Assembly: GCA_016165875.1 (NCBI GenBank) | Contig: JABBOT010000005.1 | Location: 25,383,368-25,447,367, forward strand | DNA from: Acanthopleura granulata | Lineage: Eukaryota > Mollusca > Polyplacophora > Chitonida > Chitonidae | DNA length: 64,000 nt | Direction of reading: 5' to 3' | In this document: positions 1 through 12,917 of the stretch, piece after piece | How the letters are laid out: the number at the start of each line of letters is the position of its first letter | Position numbering within the stretch: position 1 is the stretch's first letter | The notes under the pieces: model-generated | What the model was told of the DNA's origin: nothing | The model's input: the letters and a program-made list of their open reading frames with translations, nothing else | The model's database searches: none | Translations under genes and position numbers: made by a program

Positions 1-1250
1 GTGTAATTTTATTGCTGAAAGCCATATCATTGTCCATTAGCTAATGAGTAACACACGAGGTTTTAATCTGCTTTCATGTCAATATAACAACAAATGAGAG
101 ATTCAACAGATGGACATATCCTAAAAGTTAATCAGTTTTAACCGACATAGTTAATCTGGAATAAGGGAAAGATTACTCTCCCTCAAAACCCACACAAACC
201 GACAAGGGAGACAATGACATTGGTAAGGTAAAATTTGATCTGTTCTTGAAACCCATGTCATTCAACTTAAAATCACATCTGGTGAAGGTTGTTTCATTAT
301 TTCTGGAAACATAGCACTGTAAATGTTATTTCTTGTTACAACCCAAAACCGAGTTCGTCATTAAGCTTCAACCCCAGATTCAATTTAAATTCCATCTAGC
401 ACTTTTGACTTTGTAAGACGAACAGAAATATTGCCTGATGCAACATCAAAGTACTGACAACACGATCAATAAAAACATAGTTTATTCATAGAGCACGTTT
501 TCAAAAAAGAAAATTTGTTGACATTTTTAAAGTATTTCATTTTCATTTATTACTATGTCAAATATATATTTTTGCGGCTTAACAAGTGAAAGACCTTACG
601 GGAATAAAACCCCCAAGGGGATGGTCTATCCCAGAACACAACATACTCCTAATATCATGGGAACAGGGGGTCAAAAAGTGAATGTTTTCGCTAAATATTT
701 CATATCATTGCAAACATTTGTTCACACGTCTCAAAACCACTAGTTTCCAATGGCCTCTGTCTCTGTAGTCATGAAAGTGGTCGAAGAATTCACATTCTCC
801 ACATATCGAAGAACCATTTATTTCGTACAGGCCGACGAATTCCCATAGGCTGAAAAGTGGCAGGAAAGTGGCTGGCAAAGGTTAGAGCAACTATTGGCCG
901 GGCTTTTCTGAGACAAGACCTTGGCTGGCAGTATCAGTTTGATGCAGTCAAAATAACAATAAATGTAGCTAGAAGGTCTTCAAGAGAAATACGACACAAG
1001 GGCCCACACCAGTAACTTGAAAGAAAGCCGACTTTCATACGTATGGTTCGTGTACCACATACATATCAGAAGATGTATGTATGGGCGTACTCCCCATTTC
1101 AGTTATGACGATTCTTCGAGAGAGACAAATTAACTTAGTGATGACCGGTGAATGATGGCACAAATCGTAATATCTGGGATCATTTAAACACACGCTACAT
1201 ATACACTACACGATGGATGTTGAAAGACACAGTGAAGATGATCGATCGTG
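1..1250. other. 3' flank of the TMEM272-like gene, no gene seen
   Basis: No convincing coding region on either strand. The minus-strand gene that ends at 1251 probably has its 3' UTR here. A reverse-complement AATAAA (TTTATT on the plus strand, 817-822) lies about 430 nt past the stop codon and is a reasonable polyadenylation signal. Confidence 0.4.
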
Positions 1251-1738
1251 TTATACACATTCCTTTGGCTCTCTACTTGGGCGGATGTCACTAATGTCAT
1301 CATAAACGTTCAGAAAACTGTACACGATTGCTCCCGTGAACGGGTAAATCAGACATGCCACAACGAATTCCAGGCACAATATCACCGTGGTTGTACAAAA
1401 GGCAAAACTGTAGAAGTTGGGGTTGCAGTAGTTCGGGGCCTTTACCTCCGGGGTCCACTTGCCGTAAGTTGAGTAAGTCATGTACCCCAGACCCAGCGAG
1501 GCTGCGAGGACAGCTGCACTCAGGATGTGGTTCAGTTCCCGCGTCTCGATGTCTTGGAAAAGACTGGAGAATCGAGTTAATGTCCCCCGTCCTTGAGGTT
1601 GCTCGTGTGTGCGAGATCGAACCACAATATACTGTACTCGAAGGCTGAGGAATATTTTTACGGAAGCAATAACGCCCCAACCGATTGTAAAAATCGGAAT
1701 ATAGACTTCAGCTGGGCAATCATACAGGTAGATAATTC
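1251..1738 (-). CDS. TMEM272-like exon 3 (terminal)
   Basis: Acceptor TTTGCTTCTAG directly precedes the exon. It encodes residues 76-237: the end of TM1, the DCPAE loop, TM2, a polar linker, TM3 and TM4, then TAA. The open frame extends upstream to 1979, but that part is intron. Confidence 0.75.
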
Positions 1739-2888
1739 CTAGAAGCAAACATAAAGTAAGGGTCAGAAGGAACATGTGAAAATTCCGGTGAAATATGATC
1801 TTGAATATTCCAGACAAAATAAAATGAATTACACAAAAAATAATTAGCGACTGGGGCCCGTCGTCACTGTTCAGAATATTATTTTTCCTGTGAATGACAC
1901 TAACAATGATGTAAGTGTATGCCCTACACCAAACGTTATTCAGTGGTACAGTTTGTACCTTGTACAAAGATGTGCACAAATGAATTCAAGATATCTGCAA
2001 TAAACAGTAAATTTTCTTATGTCGAATTCTTTGTATGTATAACCTATATTCACCAGTTAAGAGAATGGAAGGTCCTTTAAGAGCGTTTAAAAACAACATC
2101 ATCCATATTTCAGCGAGCTATGGACGTTACGCATAAGTGTTGTACGTCTGCTAATTACCCTTTGGGCACGGGCAAAATTTCAATTTCTACAACAGGGTGT
2201 AATTTCTACAATGTGTTATCCTTTAATCTGGGAAACTGCATTTATATCATCTCAAATATAACGGACTTTAAAGAAATGAAGATTTGTTGTCTGAAACAAA
2301 ACAATCTATTATGCATGGAATACCATTATGAGAGTGTAGAGTTGCGACAAAACGATAGGGTATCAGTAGATATTTATACGCTACAGATGTGCTAAACAGT
2401 TTAAAAACGTGAAACTTAAAGAAATCAAACAAGAACAGTGCTTGGAAAAGTTCAGAACGGTACACCACACTTTTAGCTTATAAACATTTATGTTTTCCGT
2501 TAATAATAATACAAAGTTGCATAAGCGCCTCCATTCTATGATGTATCTTACCTATTGCCAGCATACTCAGAGGGAACGCCATCGTCAAAACTAACGCGAC
2601 CACCATAAAAACTGAAATTAAAAAAAAGCATGTAATTAAATGCGCAGGACTCACCAACGGCGACTAAAGAGCGACCAAAGAAGCCAGCTATTATCAGTAC
2701 AGGGGAGGTAACTACTACATACCCGAGCCGTTCAGTGAATCTTTCACAATACACCAAAAGCTGAAGAATGCAAACGCCCATTTTGATTTGAGTTCTTTCT
2801 TGGACCGTTTTAGATTCTGTCTGAGAGTGCTGGATGGATTCTGGACTTGTTCTTCACGGACGATGGCCTGCTCCGTTACTGTTGACAT
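1251..2888 (-). CDS. TMEM272-like four-pass transmembrane protein (3 coding exons, 237 aa)
   Basis: Coding exons on the minus strand are 2888-2723, 2611-2552 and 1738-1251, joined by GT-AG introns of 111 and 813 bp. Both introns are phase 1 and the sum is 714 nt ending in TAA. The first 55 residues are hydrophilic and basic (cytosolic tail). TM1 spans about residues 56-80, TM2 88-108, TM3 146-165 and TM4 187-215. Family marks are the DCPAE-x-YIPIF segment between TM1 and TM2 (residues 82-91) and the YCNPNFYSFAF segment before TM4, which match my memory of invertebrate 'transmembrane protein 272-like' products. Function is unknown for this family. The ATG at 2888 is the first in frame and gives the expected tail length. 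Family name is from recognition, without a search; the gene structure itself is well supported by the splice sites. Confidence 0.75.
2552..2611 (-). CDS. TMEM272-like exon 2
   Basis: A 60-nt exon with acceptor TTTTTAATTTCAG and donor GTAAGA. It encodes the hydrophobic core of TM1 (residues 56-75) and is phase 1 on both sides. Confidence 0.75.
2723..2888 (-). CDS. TMEM272-like exon 1 (start codon exon)
   Basis: ATG at 2888, then 55 codons of polar, basic sequence, ending at donor GTATGT. The phase matches exon 2. The upstream 5' UTR was not delimited. Confidence 0.7.
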
Positions 2889-4189
2889 GGTACAAACGTC
2901 ATCCTCTAGTGATTCGTCCTATTACGTTGATGTTCATATGGGGGAACATCCCTGTCAAAAGTAACAGACATGCCTAAGTTTTGGTGTCCCAACAGACAAC
3001 CGTGCACCAGTTGGCTCAGAAGCTTCAACATTACTTACTCTCGAGCACAGATAAAGAAATCTGACCTCGCCCTTCCTTCTCCGTGGCAAGAGACAGGGTA
3101 CAGAGGGGACAATAAGCAGCAATTATTTATATGACTGATGTTTTCCGCCGGTCTCAAGAATTTTTCGCTTACACGACTGTGGGCAGGTTTATGGCTGGTG
3201 GAAACCCGAGTGCTTTTTGGGTTTAATGGTTGGAGGAAACTTGAGTGCTTTTACAAAAGGATTGGTCATCGCTAGGCAACTGACAAACCTTCTGACGTAA
3301 AACAAGAAATTTGCTGTTCTATGACATCGAGACTTTTCGCGTAAGCCATCACCACTTTCTGATAAAAACTCTAAAGTATCATCGCTTTGATAACTTTTAT
3401 TTTATACCTGAACGACCCAAAAGAGATGTTTTCTTTTAAACAGTGAAAGATTGCGTAATTCGGTCATTGTGTCATTGAATCGCCGACTCATTCATGTCCT
3501 TTATTCCATAAATTAGTCTTATTTACGGGTTCATTTATTCAAGATTTTAATTTTACACGAATTAACTGATTTATTAAATCTGTCTTCCCTTAATAATTGA
3601 TACAAAACTTCCTGCCTTCAAATATTAATGACAGTTTAAATGACTAATTCAAGTCACGTATGAGATAATATCTTTACATCAGGACAAACCAAAGGAAAAA
3701 AAAAGAATTTCAGAAATGCTTTTTGATAACTAATTTCCTCTTGGAGATGAATTTAGGAGTCGTCCTGACAATCGGTATGTGAAAACAATTGCAGAACGAA
3801 AACATCTAATATCTGTTTTATTTACACCGAATGTCAGTAATGGTTGGTGGGGAATTCACACGGTTTATTTATCCCAGGCATTTATGGAAATGTCTACTCA
3901 CTGAGAACGTAAACACTCTTTCAATTCAACCAAGCGTTGATGTCAATCAAGCAAAGGTAAATAAGGTCACATACTATTTAAATTTCTTGTAAATATAAAA
4001 GCTCGGAAATTGATGTGAATTACATGTTCACCATTCAACACTCAACACCGATTCCCCAACATTAGCATAGAGAAGACATTTTAACACGAAAGAGAATTTA
4101 GACCAACGTACCATCCAATTCTGAAAACAGTAAATAGGTGATTTTTACGACGCTTATTTGAGAACAGGTCCGGGGACACAGGGCAGTCT
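2889..4189. other. Intergenic DNA with a SINE scrap
   Basis: No gene seen. A short minus-strand SINE family A remnant is visible at about 3158-3262 (a TTTTTCGCTTACACGACTG-like tail followed by GGTTTATGGCTGGTGGAAAC). The rest is AT-rich and unremarkable. Confidence 0.4.
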
Positions 4190-4622
4190 GACCAGTGCCT
4201 GACACCACACCGCGATGAGCAATATCAACAGTAGTCACCACCAAAAGTTACCACCACAAAGGTAATGCCCATGATGACACATCTGACGCCCAAGATAGGA
4301 CCGTACAGCTTACAGACAAGTTAAGACCACACACCAGATGCCCAGGATTTCACACCTGACGCCCAAGATTCGCACCGCACAGCTTACAGACAAGTTAAGG
4401 CCACACAGCTAATGTCCAGGATTACACACCTGACGCCCAAGACAGCACCATAGAGTTCACTGACAAGTTACCACCACAAAGATGATGCCAACGATTACAC
4501 ACCTGACGCCCAAGATATCACCGTACAGCTTACAGACAAGTTACCACCACACAGCAGATGCCTAGGTTTACACGCCTGACGCCCAAGATAGCACTATACA
4601 GCCTACAGACACGTTTTCAGGG
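4190..4622. repeat. Tandem repeat, about 73-bp unit, 5 copies
   Basis: CTGACGCCCAAGA recurs at about 4283, 4356, 4428, 4503 and 4575, each time within a longer unit that also contains ACAGCTTACAGACAAGTTA and an ACCACACA segment. Copies differ by scattered substitutions. No open frame runs through it. Confidence 0.9.
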
Positions 4623-5435
4623 CTGGTGATTGGCCAAGTCCTTCAGGGCTTCTATAACATGGCCAATCGGAGTAAAGTGTCCGATAATGCTCTCTTTCCA
4701 GAGTTAAACTGCATCTACTCGGCTTATAAAACGTTACTGAATTTTAAAAATAATTTTCTGTGAAACCCATGGCTTTCTTCTTTTTTGTGGATTTATCGTT
4801 ACTTACTATAGTTTATTTTCACTTTAATATATAAGTATGAAGCGGGTATTCTAGATCATCGATTGCTCAATGTGACTGATGTCAAAAATGACTCAATTAA
4901 GATGGTGATAATGATGGCTCCACTGATCTTGTGGTTCCTCCTTGAGGATGATAAAGATGGCTCTGTTGTCTGTCCTTGTTTTAAGATAATAATCTAAAGT
5001 AGTGCCCCATCGATACCAATATCGACAAGGTTATGCTCTGGCTTTTAACAACAACGTCTACGGTGCTGATGTATTCATAAATATTAATATAAACCATGTC
5101 ACATTTTATCTCTTCCTGGTAACAGCTTTAAGTTTACTTACATATAGCAGTATGCTTGTTGATGTGTAAACCCAAGCCGAGTGATTTAAACTGTCACAAG
5201 CGTTGGGGTATTCAAATAAACCACCTGCGACATCTGAAGATATGCAGACACTTCCGCAATGATGAGCAGCTCACTGCCAAGCAGGTGAAACTTAGTTGGT
5301 AATTATAGCGTTATTCATCACTGAAATGATAAAGGATTCATCTCTGATATAAGTAAGTGTAGCTGGATTCATTAGATACTGTTCACCTGCTTACTTGCAT
5401 GGTAAATCCTCTGCAAACTAATGCAGGTGTCTAGC
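4623..5435. other. Spacer between two tandem repeat blocks, no gene seen
   Basis: AT-rich DNA without a convincing ORF, RNA gene or recognised repeat. Confidence 0.35.
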
Positions 5436-6056
5436 CTTAAAAAAACTTACCTTTAACCCTGTACACGTTGAGCTTTAAGCCTGGCAAAGCTGACCTTTAA
5501 CCCTGTAAACATTGAGCTTTAACTCTGCCAGAGCTGACCTTTAACCCTGCAAACGTTGAGCTTTAATCTTGTCAAAGCTGACCTTTACCCCTGTAAATGT
5601 TGAGCTTTAACCCTGGAAACGCTGAGTTATAACCCTGGAAACGTCGATGTTAATCTTGGAAACGATGGTATTTATTCTTGTAAACGATGGTGTTTAATCT
5701 TGCAAATGTTGACATTTAACCTTGAATCGCTTAGCTTTATGCTTGCCAACGCTGGCTTGTAAACTTAAAAACGCTGTCGTTTAACCTTGTAAATGTTCAC
5801 GTGAAGTGTTTCAATCGCTAACGTTACGTTTGTTACCCTCTAATGTTTAATCATGAAAACGTTGTCGTTTAACCATGCAAAAGCTGATGATCAAATTTGC
5901 AAACGCTGGAGTTTAACCTTGTAAATCTTTACTTTTAAAATGTTTCAATCGCTAAGGCTTCATCTGGTACACTCAAATGTTTAACCATAAAAACGTTGTC
6001 TTCTAACCATGTAAACCATGATCCAATTTGTAAACGCTGACGTTGAACGTTTAACG
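5436..6056. repeat. Degenerate tandem repeat, about 20-bp core (AACGTTGAGCTTTAACC-like)
   Basis: About thirty diverged copies of a roughly 20-bp core (variants of AAACGCTGACGTTTAACCTTG). The first half alternates TTGAGCTTTAA and GCTGACCTTTAA. The second half contains a longer repeated segment starting TTTCAATCGCTAA at about 5808 and 5943, so a higher-order duplication of roughly 135 bp sits on the short unit. Confidence 0.85.
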
Positions 6057-7343
6057 CAGACACACACTTATCTCTCGTCAGTGAAGCATGTCCAGAAATA
6101 TAAAGGGATTCATATCATGTAATTTCTGGGGCCATTTTCACAAAGCTAGTTTTGAGTTAAGTCAAAATTTTAAATTTGATTTAAACGCTGTTTTTTAATC
6201 CTATGTGTGAAAACCGTGGACACGTGACATGTTTATAGGTCTACATGGCTTAATTCCCATATAAACATCCCACACCGGGGATACACCCTGAATCTCAGTA
6301 CACGTCGTCTGCATAGCTTCAGCCCTAAGTTTTGTTTTCCGATAGGTTATATATCTATGCCGAGCATGTATCCACCGTCAGCATTTTAGGGCAGGCTTGC
6401 ATTATACGTATCGGCAAATCGTCCAAACAGCATTGTTATATTGCTTTTTAATTTTCAATAAATACAGTCTAAGTATGTGGCATATAAGCAGTTGGCTAAA
6501 TAGTAACATAGAAGATGAACCGTTATAATATTGCCCTGGCTTGGCTGGGATTTACTGTGGCCTCCACGACACAAACACATAGCTGGATTGACAACGTCCA
6601 CGTTTCTCTCTGCTCAACACTACTGTGACATTGTCTGATACTATGATGAGATGACAGATATGATAAACTGACGTCTCTAAATTTTAGAAAGTGACCCTGT
6701 GGATGCTAACGTACAGGCAGATAAAGTTTAATTTGTATGTTTACATAAATTATGTACTGATTAAATTCACCAAAGGCACTCTACAACAGCCCATATATCT
6801 ATGGAAGTCACTAGCCTAACACGGTGTGGCATAGAGTAGCGTAGCATAGCATAACGTGTTGGAACAAAGGAGTCAATACAGTCACAAAGCTTTGGTTTTC
6901 TACTGTTACTGTTAATTTGAATGTTTCAGGGAAATGCAGAGAGTAAATGGTCTATACTGTAGACATTAGCGCAGCTAGTAGAGGCCCACGCTTGCACACA
7001 GCTGTTAACACAGAGTGTGCCTTTCTGGTTCTGGCTGAGTTAATCTATTCAAAACCTGTGTGAAGTGGGGAAGTATTGTCGACAGCTTACGCTACACCTA
7101 TGTCATTTATACACCAGCCAAGATCATACATATATAAGCGATGACAGTGAGCCTGTGGATATATACCGCAAATCCACTGTAAATACACCTGAACCTGTAC
7201 TGACAGGTGGTCAGAGTAAACATACTTCGTGGTCTAGATGAACTATTCTACATAATATAACTGTAAACATAACTGTACACCCGTTGACCGTTAGACCAGC
7301 CTACTCAAACACACAGATATGTAGACCGTCAGTATATACTTAC
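6057..7343. other. Intergenic DNA, no gene seen
   Basis: No coding region supported. The stretch at 6126-6200 (GGCCATTTTCACAAAGCTAG, then an ATTTTAAAT-rich part) resembles the ends of DNA-transposon-derived repeats common in invertebrates, but I cannot delimit an element. Confidence 0.3.
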
Positions 7344-7613
7344 CACAGTATAGCTTTCACTTTGAAGAGCGTTCCCAGCATAGACGAGGTCTGTCCGTCC
7401 CAGTGGTGTCTGATTTGGGTCAAATGCATCAGCTTTGTACAACCAACCAGGTCTGAACTTCAGTACGGCCGGTAGTCCGCTTCTACGCATGACCCACGTG
7501 TGTAACTTGACACATCCATTATAACAGCCGACGCCTAAGATATAAAGCTTCAGAGCGACGCCTTCCACTGAGCGGCAAACTTCTTTTGTCTGGGCGTGTG
7601 TATAGGCACGCAC
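7344..7613 (-). CDS. Unidentified exon-like ORF with strong splice donor
   Basis: From an ATG at 7613, 90 codons are open and end at a near-ideal donor, GTAAGTATATAC, at 7343-7332. The exon would be exactly phase 0. The encoded segment has mixed, protein-like composition, for example HTWVMRRSGLPAVLKFRPGW and DPNQTPLGRTDLVYAGNAL. I do not recognise the family and found no convincing next exon downstream on the minus strand. It may be the first exon of an unidentified gene or part of a decayed one. The open frame is not long enough to prove coding by itself. Confidence 0.3.
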
Positions 7614-7722
7614 TTATTCTCAGCATGCAGTTCTGACGGACGAGGTTTGACCAAATCCGTCGATATTCAACTTTTAATCGATTTGAAATCACAGCTGTGT
7701 CTGTATCCGGCAAGAGAGTCAA

Positions 7723-8810
7723 GTAATGGCGATGTATCCTTCCCTAGCCCCAAAATATAGATTCTCGCCTGATTTGCCTGAACAGTGTAGAGGCCAAGAT
7801 TATATACAAGAAACCTACCATCCCAAACTTAGCTTTTACCAATATAAAAAAATACTGATGTCTATTTCATAGCTCCTGTCGTAAAGACATACAAAAGCCC
7901 TGAATCGTCATGACTACATTTTCCAGTCATAAACTGGAGAGAGTTTTGAAAAAGTCACGAATTTTCTTTTCTCGGACATTTACATACATATGTATTACCG
8001 TAATGAAAACATTCAGCCTATGACTGGTCATCAATGCATTTTTAGTTCTTTATTACACCCGTCGGTGACCGCCGGTGTCGTGTATGGTTTATTCGGCATG
8101 ATGTTCCAGTGCATTATTACAGGTCTTCAGATGTTATCATTTCTTATGATAGACATCATGAATTAGTGTTAGATTTGGTCGTGAAAAAACTCATCAAATT
8201 TTATTATCTATTTTTTTTATTATTTGGAAATATATGTGGCAATCCCGGCTATAGGGAAGTGTAATGTAAGTCAAGCTTCTAATAAAACAGTAAATCAATC
8301 CAGTTAAATTATTTTACTGGAAATTTGAATAACTAATTGTTTCCTGTTTGTAGGGATATCCACTAAGTGCGACCATCAAAACAAAAAAGGGCTACATGAG
8401 TCTGATGATGACGGCAATTAGCTGCGCATGCGCGACATTAAAAAAAAGCCCAAACATGACTAAGCATCAAATTCTCGCAAATTACTACAATGTTCACACA
8501 GTTTAATGGGACCCATACAATGTGGCGAATGAATGATTTTGGCTTAACGCCGTTAGTGTTACCATATCCACTTCGTCAGTCACAATTTAATTTCAGCACT
8601 TTCGTGGTAAGCTTGAGAATAACTTTATTTGTAACCACAATTAGAACTTCACCATCGCAGATCAATGATACAGCTATATATAGGGTTAGCCCAGAGAAGA
8701 TCTCCAAAGGCATGGTATTTTCTGGTGATATCCAGATTAGGTTTTTTTGATTGATGTTTAACGCCATTCTCAAGAAATTTTCACTTATTTGATGGCGTGG
8801 AGGTTTATAT
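7723..8810. other. Intergenic DNA, no gene seen
   Basis: AT-rich. Short ORFs at 8490-8773 on both strands overlap each other and show no domain. A 25-bp scrap at about 8095 resembles SINE family B (GGCATGATGTTCCAGTG). Confidence 0.3.
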
Positions 8811-9072
8811 TTATTTCTTTATTTGATTGGGGTTTTACTCCGTATTCAAGAATATTTCACTTATACGACGGCAGCCAGCATTATGGTGGGAAGAAACCGG
8901 CAGAACCCGGGGGAAACCCACGACCCACCGCAGGTTGCTGGCAGACCTTCCCACGTACGGCCGGAGAGGAAGCCAGCTTGAGCTGGACTGAACTCACAGC
9001 GACCGCATTGCTGGGAAGTTTCTAGGCCATTGTGCCGCGCTAGAGCGCAAACCAACTGAGCCTCGAAGCTCC
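8811..9072 (-). mobile_element. tRNA-derived SINE, family A, near full length
   Basis: Read on the minus strand it begins with a tRNA-like head (GCTCAGTTGGTTTGCGCTCT), then the GCGGTCGCTGTGAGTTCAG part, the central CTGGCTTCCTCTCCGGCCGT block, and a tail with AAGTGAAATATTCTTGAATA, GGAGTAAAACCCCAATCAAA and a short ATAAA repeat. It matches the copies at 15061, 42262 and 44612. Confidence 0.85.
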
Positions 9073-9338
9073 ATGGAGGTTTGTAGGTGAAGTAAACCCG
9101 AGCACCCGGAGCAAAACATCGATCTTCGCCAGGTACCCGAAAAAAAATGACTTTAGGCCGCAGTCAAAGCAAAAATGTTGACGCAATGAATGAATGATTA
9201 TGGCTTTACGCAACATTTCAGCCATATTGTGGCGAGTTTAAGCAATGAAGTTTGTTCCTGTATATTCTGATTGCTTATGGTGGCGCATAGTTCAATATAT
9301 ACTGCCTTCCCAGTATATGTTAATCAAATTGTCTAGTT

Positions 9339-9526
9339 TTTACTTATTTATTTATACTGGTTTTTACGCCGTACTCAATAATATTGAGTCCGGGAGAAAT
9401 TCACGAACAACCGCTGGCGTTCATTCCCACGTACAGCCAGAGAGGAAGCCAGAATGAACTGGACTTGAACTAACAGCGACTGTATTGGTGCTCTAAAATG
9501 CCCTCGGCCATTTTGGCCACATCTAA
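9339..9526 (-). mobile_element. tRNA-derived SINE, family A, internally deleted
   Basis: Both ends of family A are present (tail TTTTTACGCCGTACTCAATA, head region near CTGTATTGGTGCTC). The middle, about 70 bp between the tail module and GGAGAAATTCACGAACAACC, is shortened. Confidence 0.7.
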
Positions 9527-10914
9527 TTTTTAGGTTGAAGTTATGATATTGTAGTGATTTGTGTTTTACCTCCTTTTCCCAAGTTAGACCAATAATGCAA
9601 TTATCTAAATACCCAGGGTCTGATGGAGAGTAATAAAGATACTGAAGCTGTAGCTACTTAAGATACTTGGTTTTCCAGTACAGGCTTTAATTGTTGTATT
9701 TCCGCATATAAACATAGCGCCTGGTATCAACGACTTTATCGTTTTGGCATGCTGATCCGCCAATAGATCAGGTTAAGGTATGTGGTCCCGGTGAAACTCA
9801 GACCGAGACCGTGTTGGCTGTACTGTCCCTTAGTCATCTGCCAGATCAATCATTGGTTTCTGTAACTATAGCAGCCAGCTGACCTTGACGCCAGAACACA
9901 GCCCAATATTTATCAGTAGACAGGAGCGGACAATCTTTGGGGTTATTGGTCGGGATAATCGGACTAGCATTGAAGTCTTATTGTCACACATGGTGGGAAG
10001 GCTGACGGCAAACCTGTAGACATGGGCGCTGGTTAACACGGAAGTATCAGTGAAGCCAGACTTTTACACTTAGTCAGCGGCGTCAAAGTGACATGTCTCA
10101 GTTTCCAATATAGTACGGATTAAACTTCATCTGGCGACTCCGACAGGATGCAGTGAACAGCCCATTTTTGGGTATTTCCAGGAAATCGAGATTTATTCTA
10201 AACACATAAAATCGTTCTTGGTCTTTAGGCAACAGTTTTTCAATAAAACTTGATCAAAATTTGGCATTATCTTACTACCTTACTAATATGGCCTTGTAAC
10301 GCACCATCACTGTTAAATGTTACTGTTAGTGTTAAAGACACTGTGAAGACACTACCTTCGGTGTTTTTTTCATTACTTCCGTTTGTAGTTTTCCTAGCTT
10401 TTAAAGAAGTTATTTTAGGATCAAAGAATTGCGTTTTACATTGTAAATGGGTTTTAGCAAAGACATACAATGGAGACAAATTTGTTCATTCAGAGTTGCG
10501 CAGTAGTTTGCTTCGGGCTCTGTCCCATTTCCTGCACCATTAAGCAGACTTCATTCGTATAAATTTTATTAATTATTATTTTATTTTATTTTAGATCCAG
10601 ATATTTCAGCAGACATTCGTGTACAAAGTGTCAGCAAAAATGGGTGTTTAAAGTCAACAATCACAAGACCAATACGAGTTTGCAAAGCAGTGTTCAGCAC
10701 AAACCACCAGAGCACTATGAAAGTATATGAAATAAATTACACACGTGAAGAGATGCGATTTTTAAATGAAGCAAGGAATGTTGCATACATTCAAGCAGTA
10801 CCCAAACCGTATACCATGCTAGTTTATAAGTTGTCGTCTTAGCTCTTATCTGTTCTTTCATTACAACTCTTCATACATCAAACGTGGCGATGTTATTCAA
10901 CACGGTTCATACCA

Positions 10915-10985
10915 GGCCCCTAGCCCTGGGTTAAGCGATCATTAGCAGATTGCCAGAGATCCTGGATACTCTGTTCACATTTACT
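10915..10985 (+). repeat. Interspersed repeat, family F, copy 1
   Basis: CCTGGGTTAAGC followed by an ATTA-CAGAT stretch and GCCAGAGATC, shared with 36240-36300. Only two copies are in the window, so its nature is unclear. Confidence 0.45.
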
Positions 10986-12917
10986 TACCAGAGAACTAAC
11001 CACTGTAAAATTTGATAAACTTTAGGGTTTGATGAAATACCCTTGGCACACTATTTTCTGAGTAAAAATTGATGTTGACTGAAATCGTCACACCACACAT
11101 GTGTAATGAGGGCGCGTTGGACCCAAAGGATAGAGCCGACACGAAGTGCACTACCGTTTGAATACTTTACTGACGATAACACATCAAACCTGTCTGGTGT
11201 GGTGCGGCTACCCAGCAAAGGGAGAAGACCCTGTCATGACAATCACAAAATTGTACGACTATGATCATTATTCTAAACACAATAACCCTACCAACGGCAG
11301 TCACTGTACATATCCAAGTACTACAATCGATTATCAGCTGCACATAGGCAATTAACATTATGAGGTTCCGAGGTGAGTATGTATCACAATATAACCTGAC
11401 AACTACATCATAAGTACTTTGGCCTTGGATATACACAGCCGCACATAACATCAAATATATGCTAGTTAAATTCAATATATAAGACATTACAATGTAACTT
11501 TATGTTCATTCGAACTTCGAAATGTCAATCAAGGTGGAAACCAGTTCATTAAACACATGTAGGTTAATGACAGTAGTGTTAAAACGTAAGCATCACGACT
11601 AGTTGGCATTCTCTAAATGTAACACTGCAACAACAACTTTTCGAACTGTAACGACAAATACTAATTTTGCGAAACAAAACACAACATGCATAAACCTCCA
11701 TAATGTAGCACATTACCACGGTATAATGTGACTACAATGGTCATTTCCCTGGATTACAAATGTTCACAAAATTACCTCAAGGTGCCTGAGGGCCACAACG
11801 GTGCTCACCCTGCTAAGCCATGTAACAGGACAAAGGCCACCTACAAACAGAAGACTAAATGACATACTGTAACCGTAACACAAAATAAAAGTGTTTGAAA
11901 AGTAAACGCTTGAAATAAACATTTGAATGTGGAAACATTTCTTACAGTGTAGCGAGAAATACTTTTACAGTGTACAACCAGAAGTTGCATGAACTTAATT
12001 ACTGTGTATTTCACAGCAGATGCACACCCACTCTACCTTATCCTAGCATTTTATGGCGCTAAACATCAGTATACCCGCGCATTATTAGAAGAATGTAATC
12101 ATAAAACGCGTTAATATTAAAGTACATACCACACGTCACCTAGTAACGTTAAATCCTTAAAAAGTTTATGTACAGTGTATCGCTTACTCAGTCAACTAGA
12201 ATGTCACGTATGGATCTAACAAACTTTCCAGTTAACTTTCTAACATTTGCTGTTTATCCTACACAGCGAATAGCACAACGTACAAACAACGTTTTGCATG
12301 ATTGTGTTCATATTTCGTGACCTAGCCACGTGCTGAGACTTTATCTCGGAATATCTATAAAGATACTTCGTTAACTCATTCAGAAATCTATGTACATGAT
12401 TCCACCATTGTAATGGTTACCATATACCACATTGGTTGCAAATATTACACCTATTTAATGGGCAAAAATGGGATTTAACTTACCACACGACGAGGACGCT
12501 GACCAAAAGTGTCTGGCGACACAGCTTCCGCTACAGAAAAGGGAAATAACTTTTAGATGCACATAAACATTGCATAATGTGCAGTAGCTACTGACGCCCT
12601 GTCACACATGATCTAACAAATTCTATGTTGGGACATACGTACACGTTATATATGCAGGACCGTTCGGTATATTGCTCTCTAAGGAAAAAAAATGAACAAT
12701 GTTAAAAGTGAAACTATTTTTCTCGTGTCGTAAAAGGAGCCTGACACGAATTCGTTGTCAACTTTCCACTGATTCAAATCCAGCATAAAGAAGTTTGACA
12801 GTTGAAAATGGTAACACATAACTGCTGACCACTGGCCTCTAGCCAAATTATAATCCTCAGTTAGAGTTTTACTCTGACTGTTCATGTAAAGGCTGAAAAA
12901 GGAGCAACTTACATTTG

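Noticed and set aside
1300..1680. Overlapping ORFs on both strands opposite or out of frame with TMEM272-like exon 3
   Set aside because: They are shadows of the real exon; they lack membrane segments or family motifs and do not join the neighbouring exons.
2120..2395. 91-codon plus-strand ORF
   Set aside because: It lies in intron 2 of the minus-strand gene, is AT-rich and has no recognisable domain.
4190..6056. CRISPR-like array
   Set aside because: The repeats are direct and spaced, but they diverge along the whole unit, have no unique spacers or cas genes, and the DNA is eukaryotic.
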